Source: Thauera sp.
GTDB taxonomy: Bacteria > Pseudomonadota > Gammaproteobacteria > Burkholderiales > Rhodocyclaceae
Direction: 5' to 3'
NCBI GenBank assembly: GCA_024235615.1
Contig: JACKMB010000002.1
Span: 658,321-722,320, forward strand
Length of the DNA: 64,000 nucleotides
The notes beneath the pieces are model-generated. The model was not told the DNA's origin, ran no database searches, and saw only the letters and a program-made list of their open reading frames with translations. How positions within the stretch are numbered: position 1 is the stretch's first letter; each line of letters begins with the position of its first letter. This document shows positions 17,100 to 24,903 of this stretch, piece after piece. Both the position numbers and the translations under genes were made by a program.

Positions 17100-18019
17100 T
17101 GGCGAACCATGTGTACGCCAACAATATGGAGGTCTCTTGTAAGGCTGCGGCTGGCAAGTCCATCTGTGCTTTCCCCGATGTCTGCTTCACGCCACCTCAG
17201 ACGCCTGCCACACCACCGGGTGTTCCGATTCCCTATCCCAACACGGGGATGTCGTCGGACACGACGGACGGATCGAGCACGGTGAAGGTTTCTGCTCAGG
17301 AGGTGATGCTCAAGAACAAGAGCTACTTCAAGAAGAGCATGGGCGATGAGGCGGGTTGCGCACCAAAGAAAGGGCTCATCAATAGCCAGAGCCGCGGCAA
17401 GGTTTATTTCAAGATGTGGTCGATGGACGTCAAGATCGAGGGTGAGAACGTCGTCCGACATCTCGACATCACGACTCACAATCATGCTTCCGATATCGGC
17501 AACGAAAGTTGTCCTTGGCCGCAAGTCGAACGCATGCTGCCTCCGGCGAACGCGAATACCAAACCCTGCCCGGCGAAAGAGGATGCCTGCAAGAAGAAAA
17601 CCGAGGCGCTAAAGAAGAACAAAAAGGCGAAGGGCAAGCTCCGCGGGACTAAGGAGTACAAAGATGCAAAAAAACGTGTCAACAACCAAAAGAAACCGAT
17701 CACCTGTCCGACCTGCGGTGGAAAAGTGAACAAGGTTTCGCCTGACCACATCGTTCCCGTAGCGATCGTCGCGCAGATGCCGGGCTTTGCGTGTCTCTCC
17801 AAAGTCGACCAGAGCAAAGTCGTGAATCATCCGAGCAACTTCATCGGCATCTGCGGTTCCTGCAACTCTTCCAAGAGTGACACGATGTGGTTCCGATGGA
17901 AGGGGCATCAGAAAAAGGGGCTGACTTGGTCACCCGAGCTGGCGGGCAAGGGGAAGAGGGTATCCGGCAATCTCCTCGTCAACCTGAAAAACATGATCAA
18001 GTCCAAGGAGTGTGCCTAA
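17099..18019 (+). CDS. T6SS effector: PAAR-like (DUF4150) domain with C-terminal HNH nuclease
   Basis: This is a 306-residue two-part toxin. Residues 1-140 form a DUF4150 PAAR-like tip (MANHVYANNMEVSCKA, CFTPPQTPATPPGVPIPYPN, and KVYFKMWSMDVKIEGENVVRHLD). A lysine-rich linker covers about 160-200. The end is an HNH nuclease with C203xxC206, D216-H217-I-V-P, then NFIGIC252xxC255N, the standard zinc and metal-binding layout. It probably rides on VgrG and cuts nucleic acid in the target cell. Base composition is visibly more AT-rich than in the core T6SS genes, a sign of a swapped-in toxin. The neighbouring acidic gene is its likely immunity partner. Confidence 0.85.
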   Translation: MANHVYANNMEVSCKAAAGKSICAFPDVCFTPPQTPATPPGVPIPYPNTGMSSDTTDGSSTVKVSAQEVMLKNKSYFKKSMGDEAGCAPKKGLINSQSRGKVYFKMWSMDVKIEGENVVRHLDITTHNHASDIGNESCPWPQVERMLPPANANTKPCPAKEDACKKKTEALKKNKKAKGKLRGTKEYKDAKKRVNNQKKPITCPTCGGKVNKVSPDHIVPVAIVAQMPGFACLSKVDQSKVVNHPSNFIGICGSCNSSKSDTMWFRWKGHQKKGLTWSPELAGKGKRVSGNLLVNLKNMIKSKECA

Positions 18020-18688
18020 GTGGCTAATCTACCCGCTATCGATCCGAAGCTGCTAGAGGACGAATTGAGTCCTTTCATCGAGTTGGAAGAGGGAATCCGC
18101 TGGCTGCCTTTACCCGCAGACGCCGCCGAGCTCGAAACATGGCGAATTCCGGAAGTCTGGCTGCCTGCGCTGAGCGGAGAAAGCAGCGCCTCCGAGAAGG
18201 TCGCCGCACTGTGGGTCGGACTCAAACCCCTGCTCCCTCGCACGCTCGCGGTCTTCACCGAAAAACTCTACGGGCTCGCATTGTTGGGGACCCAGGAGCG
18301 CGGCTTGTCGTTAGTTTATGTGTTCAACGACGACGGTGATCTAAGCGCGCAACGTGGCTTTGCTCCGCCGCCTGCGCTGCCGGCGGTCGCGGGCCGCTTC
18401 CCGGTCGACCTAGCTCCGTTCTACCGTGTGCATGACGGCCTCGTGAATTTCATGAGTGAAGACGGCGGTCCGTTGCCCATTGCCGAATGGAAAACTCTCG
18501 TCGACCCGGTTTCAAAGAAGGAGAGCCTCGTCAAAATCGCGATCAACGGACCGGATGCGTTTGGCTTCGACATCTCCGAGGACCCCGTAGAAGCCTATGC
18601 AGTTTGGCCCGAGGAAGAGGAAGTGGATCTCGTCGAAGATCCTTGGGCTTTTCTGGATGAATTGATCGCCGCACCCTTCGAGGATTAA
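18020..18688 (+). CDS. Candidate immunity protein for the HNH effector
   Basis: This is a 222-residue protein of no family that I recognise with confidence. It starts with GTG directly after the effector stop; AAGGAG lies at 18005-18010, nine bases before. It is strongly acidic, ending in EEEEVDLVEDPWAFLDELI, while the nuclease end of the effector is basic, which fits a toxin-blocking partner. The segment FPVDLAPFYRVHDGLVNF (about 134-151) loosely resembles the SUKH (SMI1/KNR4) fold found in many nuclease immunity proteins. There is no signal peptide, as expected for protection against a cytoplasmic nuclease. The immunity role rests on position and charge. Confidence 0.65.
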   Translation: MANLPAIDPKLLEDELSPFIELEEGIRWLPLPADAAELETWRIPEVWLPALSGESSASEKVAALWVGLKPLLPRTLAVFTEKLYGLALLGTQERGLSLVYVFNDDGDLSAQRGFAPPPALPAVAGRFPVDLAPFYRVHDGLVNFMSEDGGPLPIAEWKTLVDPVSKKESLVKIAINGPDAFGFDISEDPVEAYAVWPEEEEVDLVEDPWAFLDELIAAPFED

Positions 18689-18902
18689 TAAGGCGTCATG
18701 TAACGAGCCGCGACCCCGAATACGGGGCAAGGCGACATAGGACACGCAACGACTCCCGAAGCACACACGTGGGTGATTTCGCTCATGAAATCACGGTGAT
18801 AGGGAGGATTGGGGAAAGACCACGTTTTTACCATTCGGCATTAAATAATTCCAGTCATGCAACAACTGAACAACAGCGGACGGGGGTGTCGTAATTCGAT
18901 CC
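18689..18902. other. AT-rich gap after immunity gene, with a hairpin
   Basis: This 214-base stretch has no gene. It is more AT-rich than the surroundings, especially near 18,820-18,860. GTGATTTC at 18773-18780 and GAAATCAC at 18787-18794 form an 8-bp stem with a 6-base loop, but no T-tract follows, so it is not a typical intrinsic terminator. It could mark the edge of the exchangeable toxin-immunity segment. Confidence 0.5.
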
Positions 18903-20168
18903 ATGCAGAGCAATCTTCCCCAGCCCATTCTGACCGTCGTTCGCCAGCACGCCGATGAAGCTGCGCACCTTCGCCACGTACGCTCCGTGCTGGTCGCGGC
19001 GCCGCATGTAAAGCTGCACCACTTGCGGCGGCTGGATGACCGGATTGCCGCTCATCTCGACGGCTTGGCGGTGGCGGGCGAATGCGGTTCGCAGTTCTGC
19101 GATGCGGCGCTCGAGTCGCCGGGCACGGGTGAGATGTTCTGTGCCGCCATTCGCGCCCTCGACGAGCGCAAGGTCGATGGTCTCGACAAGGTGCTGGCGA
19201 TCGCGGCCGCGTTGCCCGAGACGCTTACAGGTCTCGTCTCGGCCTTGGGTTGGGTTTCTGCGCCTGGCCTGAAAGGGATCGTGAGCGGCTTGCTGACCAG
19301 TTCGGACCCATTCCGGCAGCGCATCGGGATTGCCGCCTGCGCCCTGCATCGGGTGGATCCCGGTCCGCCGCTGGTGAGTTTGGTCGCCTCCACCGAGCCG
19401 GCATTGCGCGCCCGCGCAATGCGGTGTGCCGGCGAGCTGGGGCGAGTCGACCTGCTGCCGCTCCTCGTCTCCGCCCTCCAGGACAAAGACCCCGAGTGCC
19501 GCTTTCGCGCGGCACAGGCGGCCGTTCTGCTCGGCGATCGCCGAACTGCCCTGGCAGCGCTCCGGGATGTGGCGCTGCAGCCGGGTCCGTTCCGCCTGCA
19601 GGCACTTGCGCTTGCGCTTTTTGCGGCGGAGACCACGTCTGCGTACGAGCTGCTGAAGCAGGTGGCCAGCCAGCGCGAAGACGTGCGTCTGCTGATCCGC
19701 GCCGTGGGCCTGGCGGGGGATACGGCGCGCATCCCGTGGCTGGTTGGCCTGATGTCCGACGACGAGCTCGCGCGCCTCGCGGGCGAGGCCTTCAGCTTCA
19801 TCACCGGGGCGGATCTCGCCTGGCTCGACCTCGAGCGCAAGCCGCCCGAAAACGTCGAGCCCGGCCCCAGCGACCATCCCGAGGACGAGGACGTGTCGAT
19901 GGACGAGGACGACGGCCTGCCCTGGCCCGATCAGGCAAGGGTGCAGGCGTGGTCGGCGGCGAACTCGCAGCGTTTCCAGCCGGGCATACGCTATTTCATC
20001 GGTGCCGCCCCTTCCTGGGAGCACTGCCTGCAGGTGTTGAAGGACGGCTACCAGCGCCAGCGCGTCGCCGCCGCGTACTACCTCTGCCTGCTGCGGCCGG
20101 GCACGCCCTTGTTCAACTGCGCCGCGCCGGCGTGGCGGCAGAAGCGCTTGCTGGAGAGGATGAGCTGA
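18903..20168 (+). CDS. TIGR02270 family HEAT-repeat-like T6SS-associated protein
   Basis: This 421-residue protein matches the TIGR02270 family, conserved proteins of unknown function that occur in T6SS loci. Helical HEAT-like repeats are visible from about 120 to 280, for example STEPALRARAMRCAGELG, DPECRFRAAQAAVLLGD and DVRLLIRAVGLAGD. An acidic stretch with DHPEDEDVSMDEDDGLPWPD is near 320-340, and the end has GAAPSWEHCLQVLKDGYQRQR. HEAT repeats normally act as binding scaffolds, so an adaptor role is plausible but unproven. The RBS before ATG 18903 is poor. The stop overlaps the next small gene (TGATG). Base composition returns to the high-GC norm here. Confidence 0.75.
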   Translation: MQSNLPQPILTVVRQHADEAAHLRHVRSVLVAAPHVKLHHLRRLDDRIAAHLDGLAVAGECGSQFCDAALESPGTGEMFCAAIRALDERKVDGLDKVLAIAAALPETLTGLVSALGWVSAPGLKGIVSGLLTSSDPFRQRIGIAACALHRVDPGPPLVSLVASTEPALRARAMRCAGELGRVDLLPLLVSALQDKDPECRFRAAQAAVLLGDRRTALAALRDVALQPGPFRLQALALALFAAETTSAYELLKQVASQREDVRLLIRAVGLAGDTARIPWLVGLMSDDELARLAGEAFSFITGADLAWLDLERKPPENVEPGPSDHPEDEDVSMDEDDGLPWPDQARVQAWSAANSQRFQPGIRYFIGAAPSWEHCLQVLKDGYQRQRVAAAYYLCLLRPGTPLFNCAAPAWRQKRLLERMS

Positions 20169-20332
20169 TGTTCGAGCCGAGAAACCTCTTCCCCGTCATT
20201 GCGCTGGTCTTTCTGCTGTTGGCAGTCGCGCGCAGGTCGAGGGCGCGGGGAAGGGCGGACCGTGCCGCGCGCACCTGGCTCTGGATGGCGCTGATCTTCG
20301 GGCTCGTGTCGGTGTGGTTGCGCCTTTCGTAG
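20168..20332 (+). CDS. Small two-helix membrane protein
   Basis: This is a 54-residue protein translated from an ATG that overlaps the stop of the HEAT-like gene. It has two likely membrane helices, FPVIALVFLLLAVA at residues 8-21 and TWLWMALIFGLVSVWL at about 37-52, joined by an Arg-rich loop (RRSRARGRADRAAR) that should face the cytoplasm. No family is recognised. Translational coupling argues that it is real. It could anchor the HEAT-like protein or be a spare immunity-type factor, but both are guesses. Confidence 0.6.
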   Translation: MFEPRNLFPVIALVFLLLAVARRSRARGRADRAARTWLWMALIFGLVSVWLRLS

Positions 20333-20387
20333 TCGCTGGGCGCAGCGTTGCATGCCTCGACGATCGGACTGCGAACATCCTGCCCGA

Positions 20388-21194
20388 TCATTTCGCCAGC
20401 ATCCCGCTCGTCAGATGCGCCTCGTCGTACGCGAACACGATCTCCGGATTCGGCAGCACCAGGTCGCGGTCCTTGCCGTCGTAGTGCAGGCGCATCAGCA
20501 GGTCCTTGATCAGGTTGATGCGGGCGAGTTGCTTGTTCTCGGCGCGCACCACGGTCCACGGGGCGGACAGGGTGTGCGTGCGGGCGAACATCTCGTTGCG
20601 TGCCTGGCTGTAGTCGGCCCAGTGCTTGAGCGCTTCGGCGTCGATCGGGCTCAGCTTCCATTGCTTGAGCGGATCCTTGCGCCGGTCGCGCAGGCGCTTT
20701 TTCTGCTCCGCCTGGCTGATGTCGAGGTAGTACTTGAACAGCTTGATTCCGGAGCGCACGAGCATGTGCTCGAAATCGGGGGCGGTTTCCATGAACTCGT
20801 CGTATTCCGCCTCGCTGCAGAAGCCCATGACGCGCTCGACCCCGGCGCGGTTGTACCAGCTGCGGTTGAAGAGCACGAATTCCTGGCACGCGGGCAGGTG
20901 GGGTACGTAGCGCTGGAAATACCAGGTGCCGCGGTCGCGGTCGGATGGCCGGCCGAGCGCAACCACGCGGGTTTCGCGTGGGCTCAGGTGCTCGATGATG
21001 CACTTGATCGTGCCATCCTTGCCGGCGCCGTCGCGACCTTCGAGGATGACGAGGATGCGGTCGTTGCACTGGATGAAATGGCGCTGCAGCTTCACCAGCT
21101 CGATCTGCAAGGCGTGCAGGGTCTTCTTGTAGTCCTTCCTGCCGATGGACAGGGCCTCGGCGACCACGATGGCGCGGCTTGGCTGATTGCTCAT
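20388..21194 (-). CDS. ppk2: Polyphosphate kinase 2 (PPK2)
   Basis: PPK2 transfers phosphate between polyphosphate and nucleotides, usually making NTPs from NDPs. The 268-residue protein has the Walker A LEGRDGAGKDGTI, the IEHLSPRETRVVALGRPSDRD region, the GTWYFQRYVPHLP motif, and the lid segment FNRSWYNRAGVERVMGF, all typical of class I PPK2. The start MSNQPSRAIVV at 21194 is chosen because family similarity begins about 20 residues later; 93 upstream codons are low-quality shadow sequence. It is oriented opposite to the flanking T6SS genes and is probably metabolic, not part of secretion. Confidence 0.9.
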   Translation of the reverse strand: MSNQPSRAIVVAEALSIGRKDYKKTLHALQIELVKLQRHFIQCNDRILVILEGRDGAGKDGTIKCIIEHLSPRETRVVALGRPSDRDRGTWYFQRYVPHLPACQEFVLFNRSWYNRAGVERVMGFCSEAEYDEFMETAPDFEHMLVRSGIKLFKYYLDISQAEQKKRLRDRRKDPLKQWKLSPIDAEALKHWADYSQARNEMFARTHTLSAPWTVVRAENKQLARINLIKDLLMRLHYDGKDRDLVLPNPEIVFAYDEAHLTSGMLAK

Positions 21195-21372
21195 TTTTTG
21201 CTCGACGAGAAATGTGAAGGAGAGCGGAGGCGAGGATCCTGCCGGGTCGCTTGCCAAGCAGGACCCGCTGCTTCGGGTCCAGGCCTGACTCACGACCGGT
21301 CGGCCGAGGGAATCCCTCGTGGCCGTGGCTCCTGCCTCGGGAATTCGCCCTGTATCGAATACGCATCCCGCC

Positions 21373-21876
21373 TCAGGCCGTCGACGACCATTCTGCAAGG
21401 CGTCGATCGAGGACATCGAAATCCCCAACGGCGTACACCGCGAGGATTGGCGCTGCCGCCCCGGACGCCTCACGGCTGGCGACGAGGGAGTGGAGCAGTT
21501 TCACCACGTTGAAGTCGGTGGGTACGATGCAACCGTCGCTCCCGCGCGCTCCGCGACCGTGGATCGCAAATCCCGCGCGGTCGCGCATCCGGTTGTCTGC
21601 ATAGGGGATCAGGCGGATCCAGTTCGCCCGTTTCTCATGGGTGCGCAGGGTGTACAGACCCATGATCAGCGGCCCGCCGGCACGCTTGCCCTGCTTCTTC
21701 ACCGAGGTGAGATAGGGATTGTTGGCGAGAATCGGATTCTCTGCGCCCGGGGTCTTGCTGCCGGCGCGTCCGCCGGAAACCGCGTGTGCGCTGATCGAAA
21801 CACCGTCGATTTCGCCGGTGAGCGTCTGCTCGAGGATATTGAAGCCGAGATCGGCACCCATGTTCTTGTAATACAT
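21373..21876 (-). CDS. Tlde1-like T6SS effector, L,D-transpeptidase/carboxypeptidase family (DUF2778)
   Basis: The 167-residue protein has the features of the DUF2778/Tlde1 toxins, which attack peptidoglycan from the periplasm: a GxYxL-type segment (GGPLIMGLYTLRTH), then FAIHGRGARGSDGCI with H106, S113 and C116 in the HxxG...SxGC arrangement of L,D-transpeptidases. It lacks a signal peptide, as expected for a protein delivered by a T6SS. ATG 21876 is chosen because a GGGAGG ribosome site lies 8 bases before it. It stands alone on the minus strand between ppk2 and tagH. No clear immunity gene is next to it. Identification is by motif and locus only. Confidence 0.75.
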   Translation of the reverse strand: MYYKNMGADLGFNILEQTLTGEIDGVSISAHAVSGGRAGSKTPGAENPILANNPYLTSVKKQGKRAGGPLIMGLYTLRTHEKRANWIRLIPYADNRMRDRAGFAIHGRGARGSDGCIVPTDFNVVKLLHSLVASREASGAAAPILAVYAVGDFDVLDRRLAEWSSTA

Positions 21877-22175
21877 CTCCCGTTCCTCCCTGGAAAACGG
21901 CAAGTGCTGCTGGGCGCCGCCAAGGCCGGCGATGCAAGCGCGGCGCTGCATATCGCGGACAGTTTCTTCATAGCACCGCGCCGCGTCTTCCGCGAGGTCG
22001 GCAGCACTGCATGACGCCCGAACTCCATCCGCAGTCCCGCGCCGGGCACTTCGCCTTCATCACTTCGGTTTCATGGAAGGAGCCCTTCCTGCTGTCTATG
22101 ATGAAATCGTGGCTGCCCCGGCTCGCGTGCTGGGGCACGGCGGCTTTTTTCGGGCATGGGGGAGGGCTCGTGCAG
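21877..22175. other. Divergent gap between Tlde1-like gene and tagH
   Basis: This stretch holds the upstream signals of two divergent genes. On the minus strand an ATG at 21971 starts a signal-peptide-like run (MKKLSAICSAALASPALAA) that continues out of frame into the Tlde1-like gene. On the plus strand GGAGGG at 22161-22166 is the tagH ribosome site. No convincing sigma-70 promoter was found. Confidence 0.5.
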
Positions 22176-24110
22176 ATGATCCGGATCCGCGTACTTTCCA
22201 TCGATGGCTCGGCGCCGGCCCAGCCTTCGCAGGCCGAATTCGCCGAGGCCGGAGGCACCATCGGGAGGGCCGAGAGCAATGACCTCGTGCTGGACGATCC
22301 CGATCGTCACGTCTCGCGCGTGCAGGCTCGGGTGGAGTGCGGTACGGCGGGTTGCCGGCTCACCAACCTCGGCACCAATCCGGTCGATGTCGACGGGCGC
22401 GGCCTGAGTACTGGGGAGGCGGCTGCGCTGCGAGCCGGGGTGCGCATCGTGATCGGCCGCTATGTGCTCGAAGCGCTCGACCTGCGCGAGGCGGCGTCCT
22501 CTTCCCCGGGTCCGGCCATGGCAGCCCCCGCGCCATGCGGCGAGGCGATCGGCGTGGCCGGGGATCCGCTCGGCCTGTTCGGTGCGGGGATCGGCCAAGC
22601 TCGGGCGGACGACCCGTTCGCCGAATTCCTCTCGCCTTCACCGAGTGCGCCGACTGTGCCGCCGAGCGCAGCGGGGAACTCCCCGGCTCCACCCGGCGGG
22701 GTGACGAACGCCGCTGTCGGGGCTGTCGATGCCTCGCGGGGCCGCGCGACGGGCGCTCGCCCGCTGATCCCCGACGACTTCGATCCCTTCGCCGAGCCGA
22801 TGGAGCCGCCGCCCGCAGCGCGTCCGAGCCCGCCGCCCGCGCTGGACGAGCTCGGTTTCGGCGCGCGCGGCCCGGAGACCGGGGAGGCGGGCATCAGCAC
22901 GATGTTCGGGCTCGGGCCGACGGAGCGCGACGCGGCGCTCGATCCTTTTGCGGGGACTCCGCTCGCCGAACCCGCGGCCGCACCGTCCGCCGGGGCAGAG
23001 GGTGCGCCCGCGGTGCCGCTCGATCCGCTCGACGCGATGTTCGACGCACCGGCGAAGCCAGCACCGGCCGCGCCTCTGCCGGACCATGTGCCCGAACTCG
23101 ACGGCAGTTTCCGGCCGCCGGCCGCGGCTCCGAATGCCCCGCAGGACGCCTTCCTTTCCTGGGATGCCGAACGATCTCCGGCTGTTTCATCCGGCGCACC
23201 GGCAGCGCGGCAGCAGGGCGAAGCGCAGTTTCGCGACGCCGATGCGGCGATGGCGCCGGTGGGCGAGCCGGCAGCGACTTCGGGCACAGGTGCGGGTGCG
23301 CCGCAACCGCCGCAGGGTGCGCCGCCCCCGCCGGCTGGCGTGCACCTCGAAGCATTGGGCGGGATGGGGCCGTCGGTGCCGGATGCGCAGGACTTGAGTG
23401 GCGCGCCCGCGGTCGTGGCAGCCCCCGCACGGGCGGGGATCGTGCCCTCCACGCCGTCCACGGCCAGCGCGCCCCGCAGCGACGAGTCCGCCGCGTTGAT
23501 GCGAGCCTTCCTTTCCGGTCTGGACATCTCCGACCCGGGGCTGCCGGCGCAGCCCAGCCCGGAGTGGATGCAGGCCATCGGCCGCCTGCTGCGCGAGGCT
23601 ACGCAGGGCACCCTGGACCTGCTGCTGGCGCGCGCGGTGGTCAAGCGCGAGGTGCGCGCCGAGGTGACCATGATCGTCAGTCGCGGCAACAATCCGCTCA
23701 AGTTCTCGCCCAACGTCGAGGTTGCGCTGTCTCACCTGCTCGCGCCGCGCGGGCAGGGCTTCCTGTCTCCGGTCGAGGCGATGCGCGACGCCTACGGGGA
23801 TCTGCGCGCGCACGAGTTCGGCTTCATGGCCGGGATGCGGGCGGCGCTCGCGGGGGTGCTGGCGCGCTTCGATCCGCAGGCGCTCGAGGCCCGGCTGAGC
23901 GAGCCTTCCATGCTCGACAACCTGGTTCCGATCAATCGCCGTGCGCGCCTGTGGGGCCTGTACACCGAGCTCTATCGCGAGATCGCGCGCGAGGCGGAGG
24001 ACGACTTCCAGGATCTCTTCGGAAAGGCCTTCCTGCACGCCTACGAGGAGCAGGTGCGACGCATGGAGGCCGGCGAGAAGGATGAGGACGGGGAGACGGC
24101 CGGATCATGA
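22176..24110 (+). CDS. tagH: T6SS FHA-domain regulator TagH (Fha)
   Basis: This is the phosphothreonine-binding scaffold of the T6SS threonine-phosphorylation switch, 644 residues. The FHA domain is at residues 1-95, with GTIGRAESNDLVLDD and RHVSRVQARV giving the classic GR, SN and SR binding residues. The middle (about 120-440) is a long Pro/Ala-rich linker. The conserved TagH/ImpI C-terminal domain covers about 440-600, including GRLLREATQGTLDLL and FLSPVEAMRDAYGDLRAHEFGF. In the HSI-1 system PpkA phosphorylates Fha, PppA reverses it, and the modified form promotes firing. ATG 22176 has GGAGGG nine bases before. The stop overlaps pppA (ATGA). Confidence 0.92.
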   Translation: MIRIRVLSIDGSAPAQPSQAEFAEAGGTIGRAESNDLVLDDPDRHVSRVQARVECGTAGCRLTNLGTNPVDVDGRGLSTGEAAALRAGVRIVIGRYVLEALDLREAASSSPGPAMAAPAPCGEAIGVAGDPLGLFGAGIGQARADDPFAEFLSPSPSAPTVPPSAAGNSPAPPGGVTNAAVGAVDASRGRATGARPLIPDDFDPFAEPMEPPPAARPSPPPALDELGFGARGPETGEAGISTMFGLGPTERDAALDPFAGTPLAEPAAAPSAGAEGAPAVPLDPLDAMFDAPAKPAPAAPLPDHVPELDGSFRPPAAAPNAPQDAFLSWDAERSPAVSSGAPAARQQGEAQFRDADAAMAPVGEPAATSGTGAGAPQPPQGAPPPPAGVHLEALGGMGPSVPDAQDLSGAPAVVAAPARAGIVPSTPSTASAPRSDESAALMRAFLSGLDISDPGLPAQPSPEWMQAIGRLLREATQGTLDLLLARAVVKREVRAEVTMIVSRGNNPLKFSPNVEVALSHLLAPRGQGFLSPVEAMRDAYGDLRAHEFGFMAGMRAALAGVLARFDPQALEARLSEPSMLDNLVPINRRARLWGLYTELYREIAREAEDDFQDLFGKAFLHAYEEQVRRMEAGEKDEDGETAGS

Positions 24111-24877
24111 AGCTCGATATCGCGGTGTTGTCGCGCACCGGGGGGCGCCCGACCAACGAGGATGCCTGCGGCTACTGGACCTCGGATGCGGCGGCCTGCT
24201 GGGTGCTGGCCGACGGGGCGGGCGGACACGGCGCGGGCGATGTGGCCGCGCGCTGCGTGGTCGCCTCGGTGCTGCGCGGCTTCGCCTCGGCGCCCGACAG
24301 CACGCCGGCGGCGCTGTCGCAGCTCATCGCGCAGGCCAACGCCGACCTGCTCGGCGCCCAGCACGAGGCCAGGGGCCAGCGCGACATGCGATCGACCGTG
24401 ACCGTGCTCGCGGTGGATCGCAGCGGCTGGCGGGCGAGTTGGGCGCACGTCGGGGATTCGCGCGTGTATGCGTTTCGCGGCGGGCGCCTGCGCCTGCAGT
24501 CGCGCGACCATAGCGTGGTGCAGGATCTGATCGACGCGGGGCTCGGCGACCCCTCGATGCTGCGCAAGCATCCGCAGCGCAGCGTGCTGCTGGCCGCGCT
24601 GGGCAGCGCCGAAGCGCCGCGCCCGGAGTTGTCCGCGCAGCCCGAGCGCGTGGTCGACGGCGACGTCTATATGCTGTGCAGCGACGGCTTGTGGGAATAC
24701 GTCGAGGAGGCCGAGATGGAAGACAGCCTGCGGCGCAGCGAATCGGCGCAGGGCTGGCTCGATGCGCTCGAGCGCGGGGTGCTGAGCCGCGCGCGCCACG
24801 GCCACGACAACTACAGCGCGATCGCGGTCTGGATCGGAGATCCTGCCGAGGTGACCCGCTTCGCGGCACGAAGCTGA
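24107..24877 (+). CDS. pppA: T6SS PP2C-type phosphatase PppA
   Basis: PppA removes phosphate from the Fha protein and dampens T6SS firing. The 256-residue protein has all PP2C motifs: SRTGGRPTNEDACGYW at the start, VLADGAGGHGAGDVAAR near 38-54 with the metal-binding Asp and Gly, WAHVGDSRVYAFR, and MLCSDGLWEY followed by HDNYSAIAVWI near the end. The metal-binding aspartates are all present, so it should be active. The start overlaps the tagH stop by 4 bases, giving tight co-expression of reader and eraser. The writer kinase, ppkA, sits nearby on the other strand. Confidence 0.94.
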   Translation: MKLDIAVLSRTGGRPTNEDACGYWTSDAAACWVLADGAGGHGAGDVAARCVVASVLRGFASAPDSTPAALSQLIAQANADLLGAQHEARGQRDMRSTVTVLAVDRSGWRASWAHVGDSRVYAFRGGRLRLQSRDHSVVQDLIDAGLGDPSMLRKHPQRSVLLAALGSAEAPRPELSAQPERVVDGDVYMLCSDGLWEYVEEAEMEDSLRRSESAQGWLDALERGVLSRARHGHDNYSAIAVWIGDPAEVTRFAARS

Positions 24878-24903
24878 ACCGACAACAACACAGGAGAGAG
24901 ATC

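Noticed and set aside
18773-18794. Terminator after the immunity gene
   Set aside because: The hairpin is real, but no T-tract follows, so it is not called a terminator.
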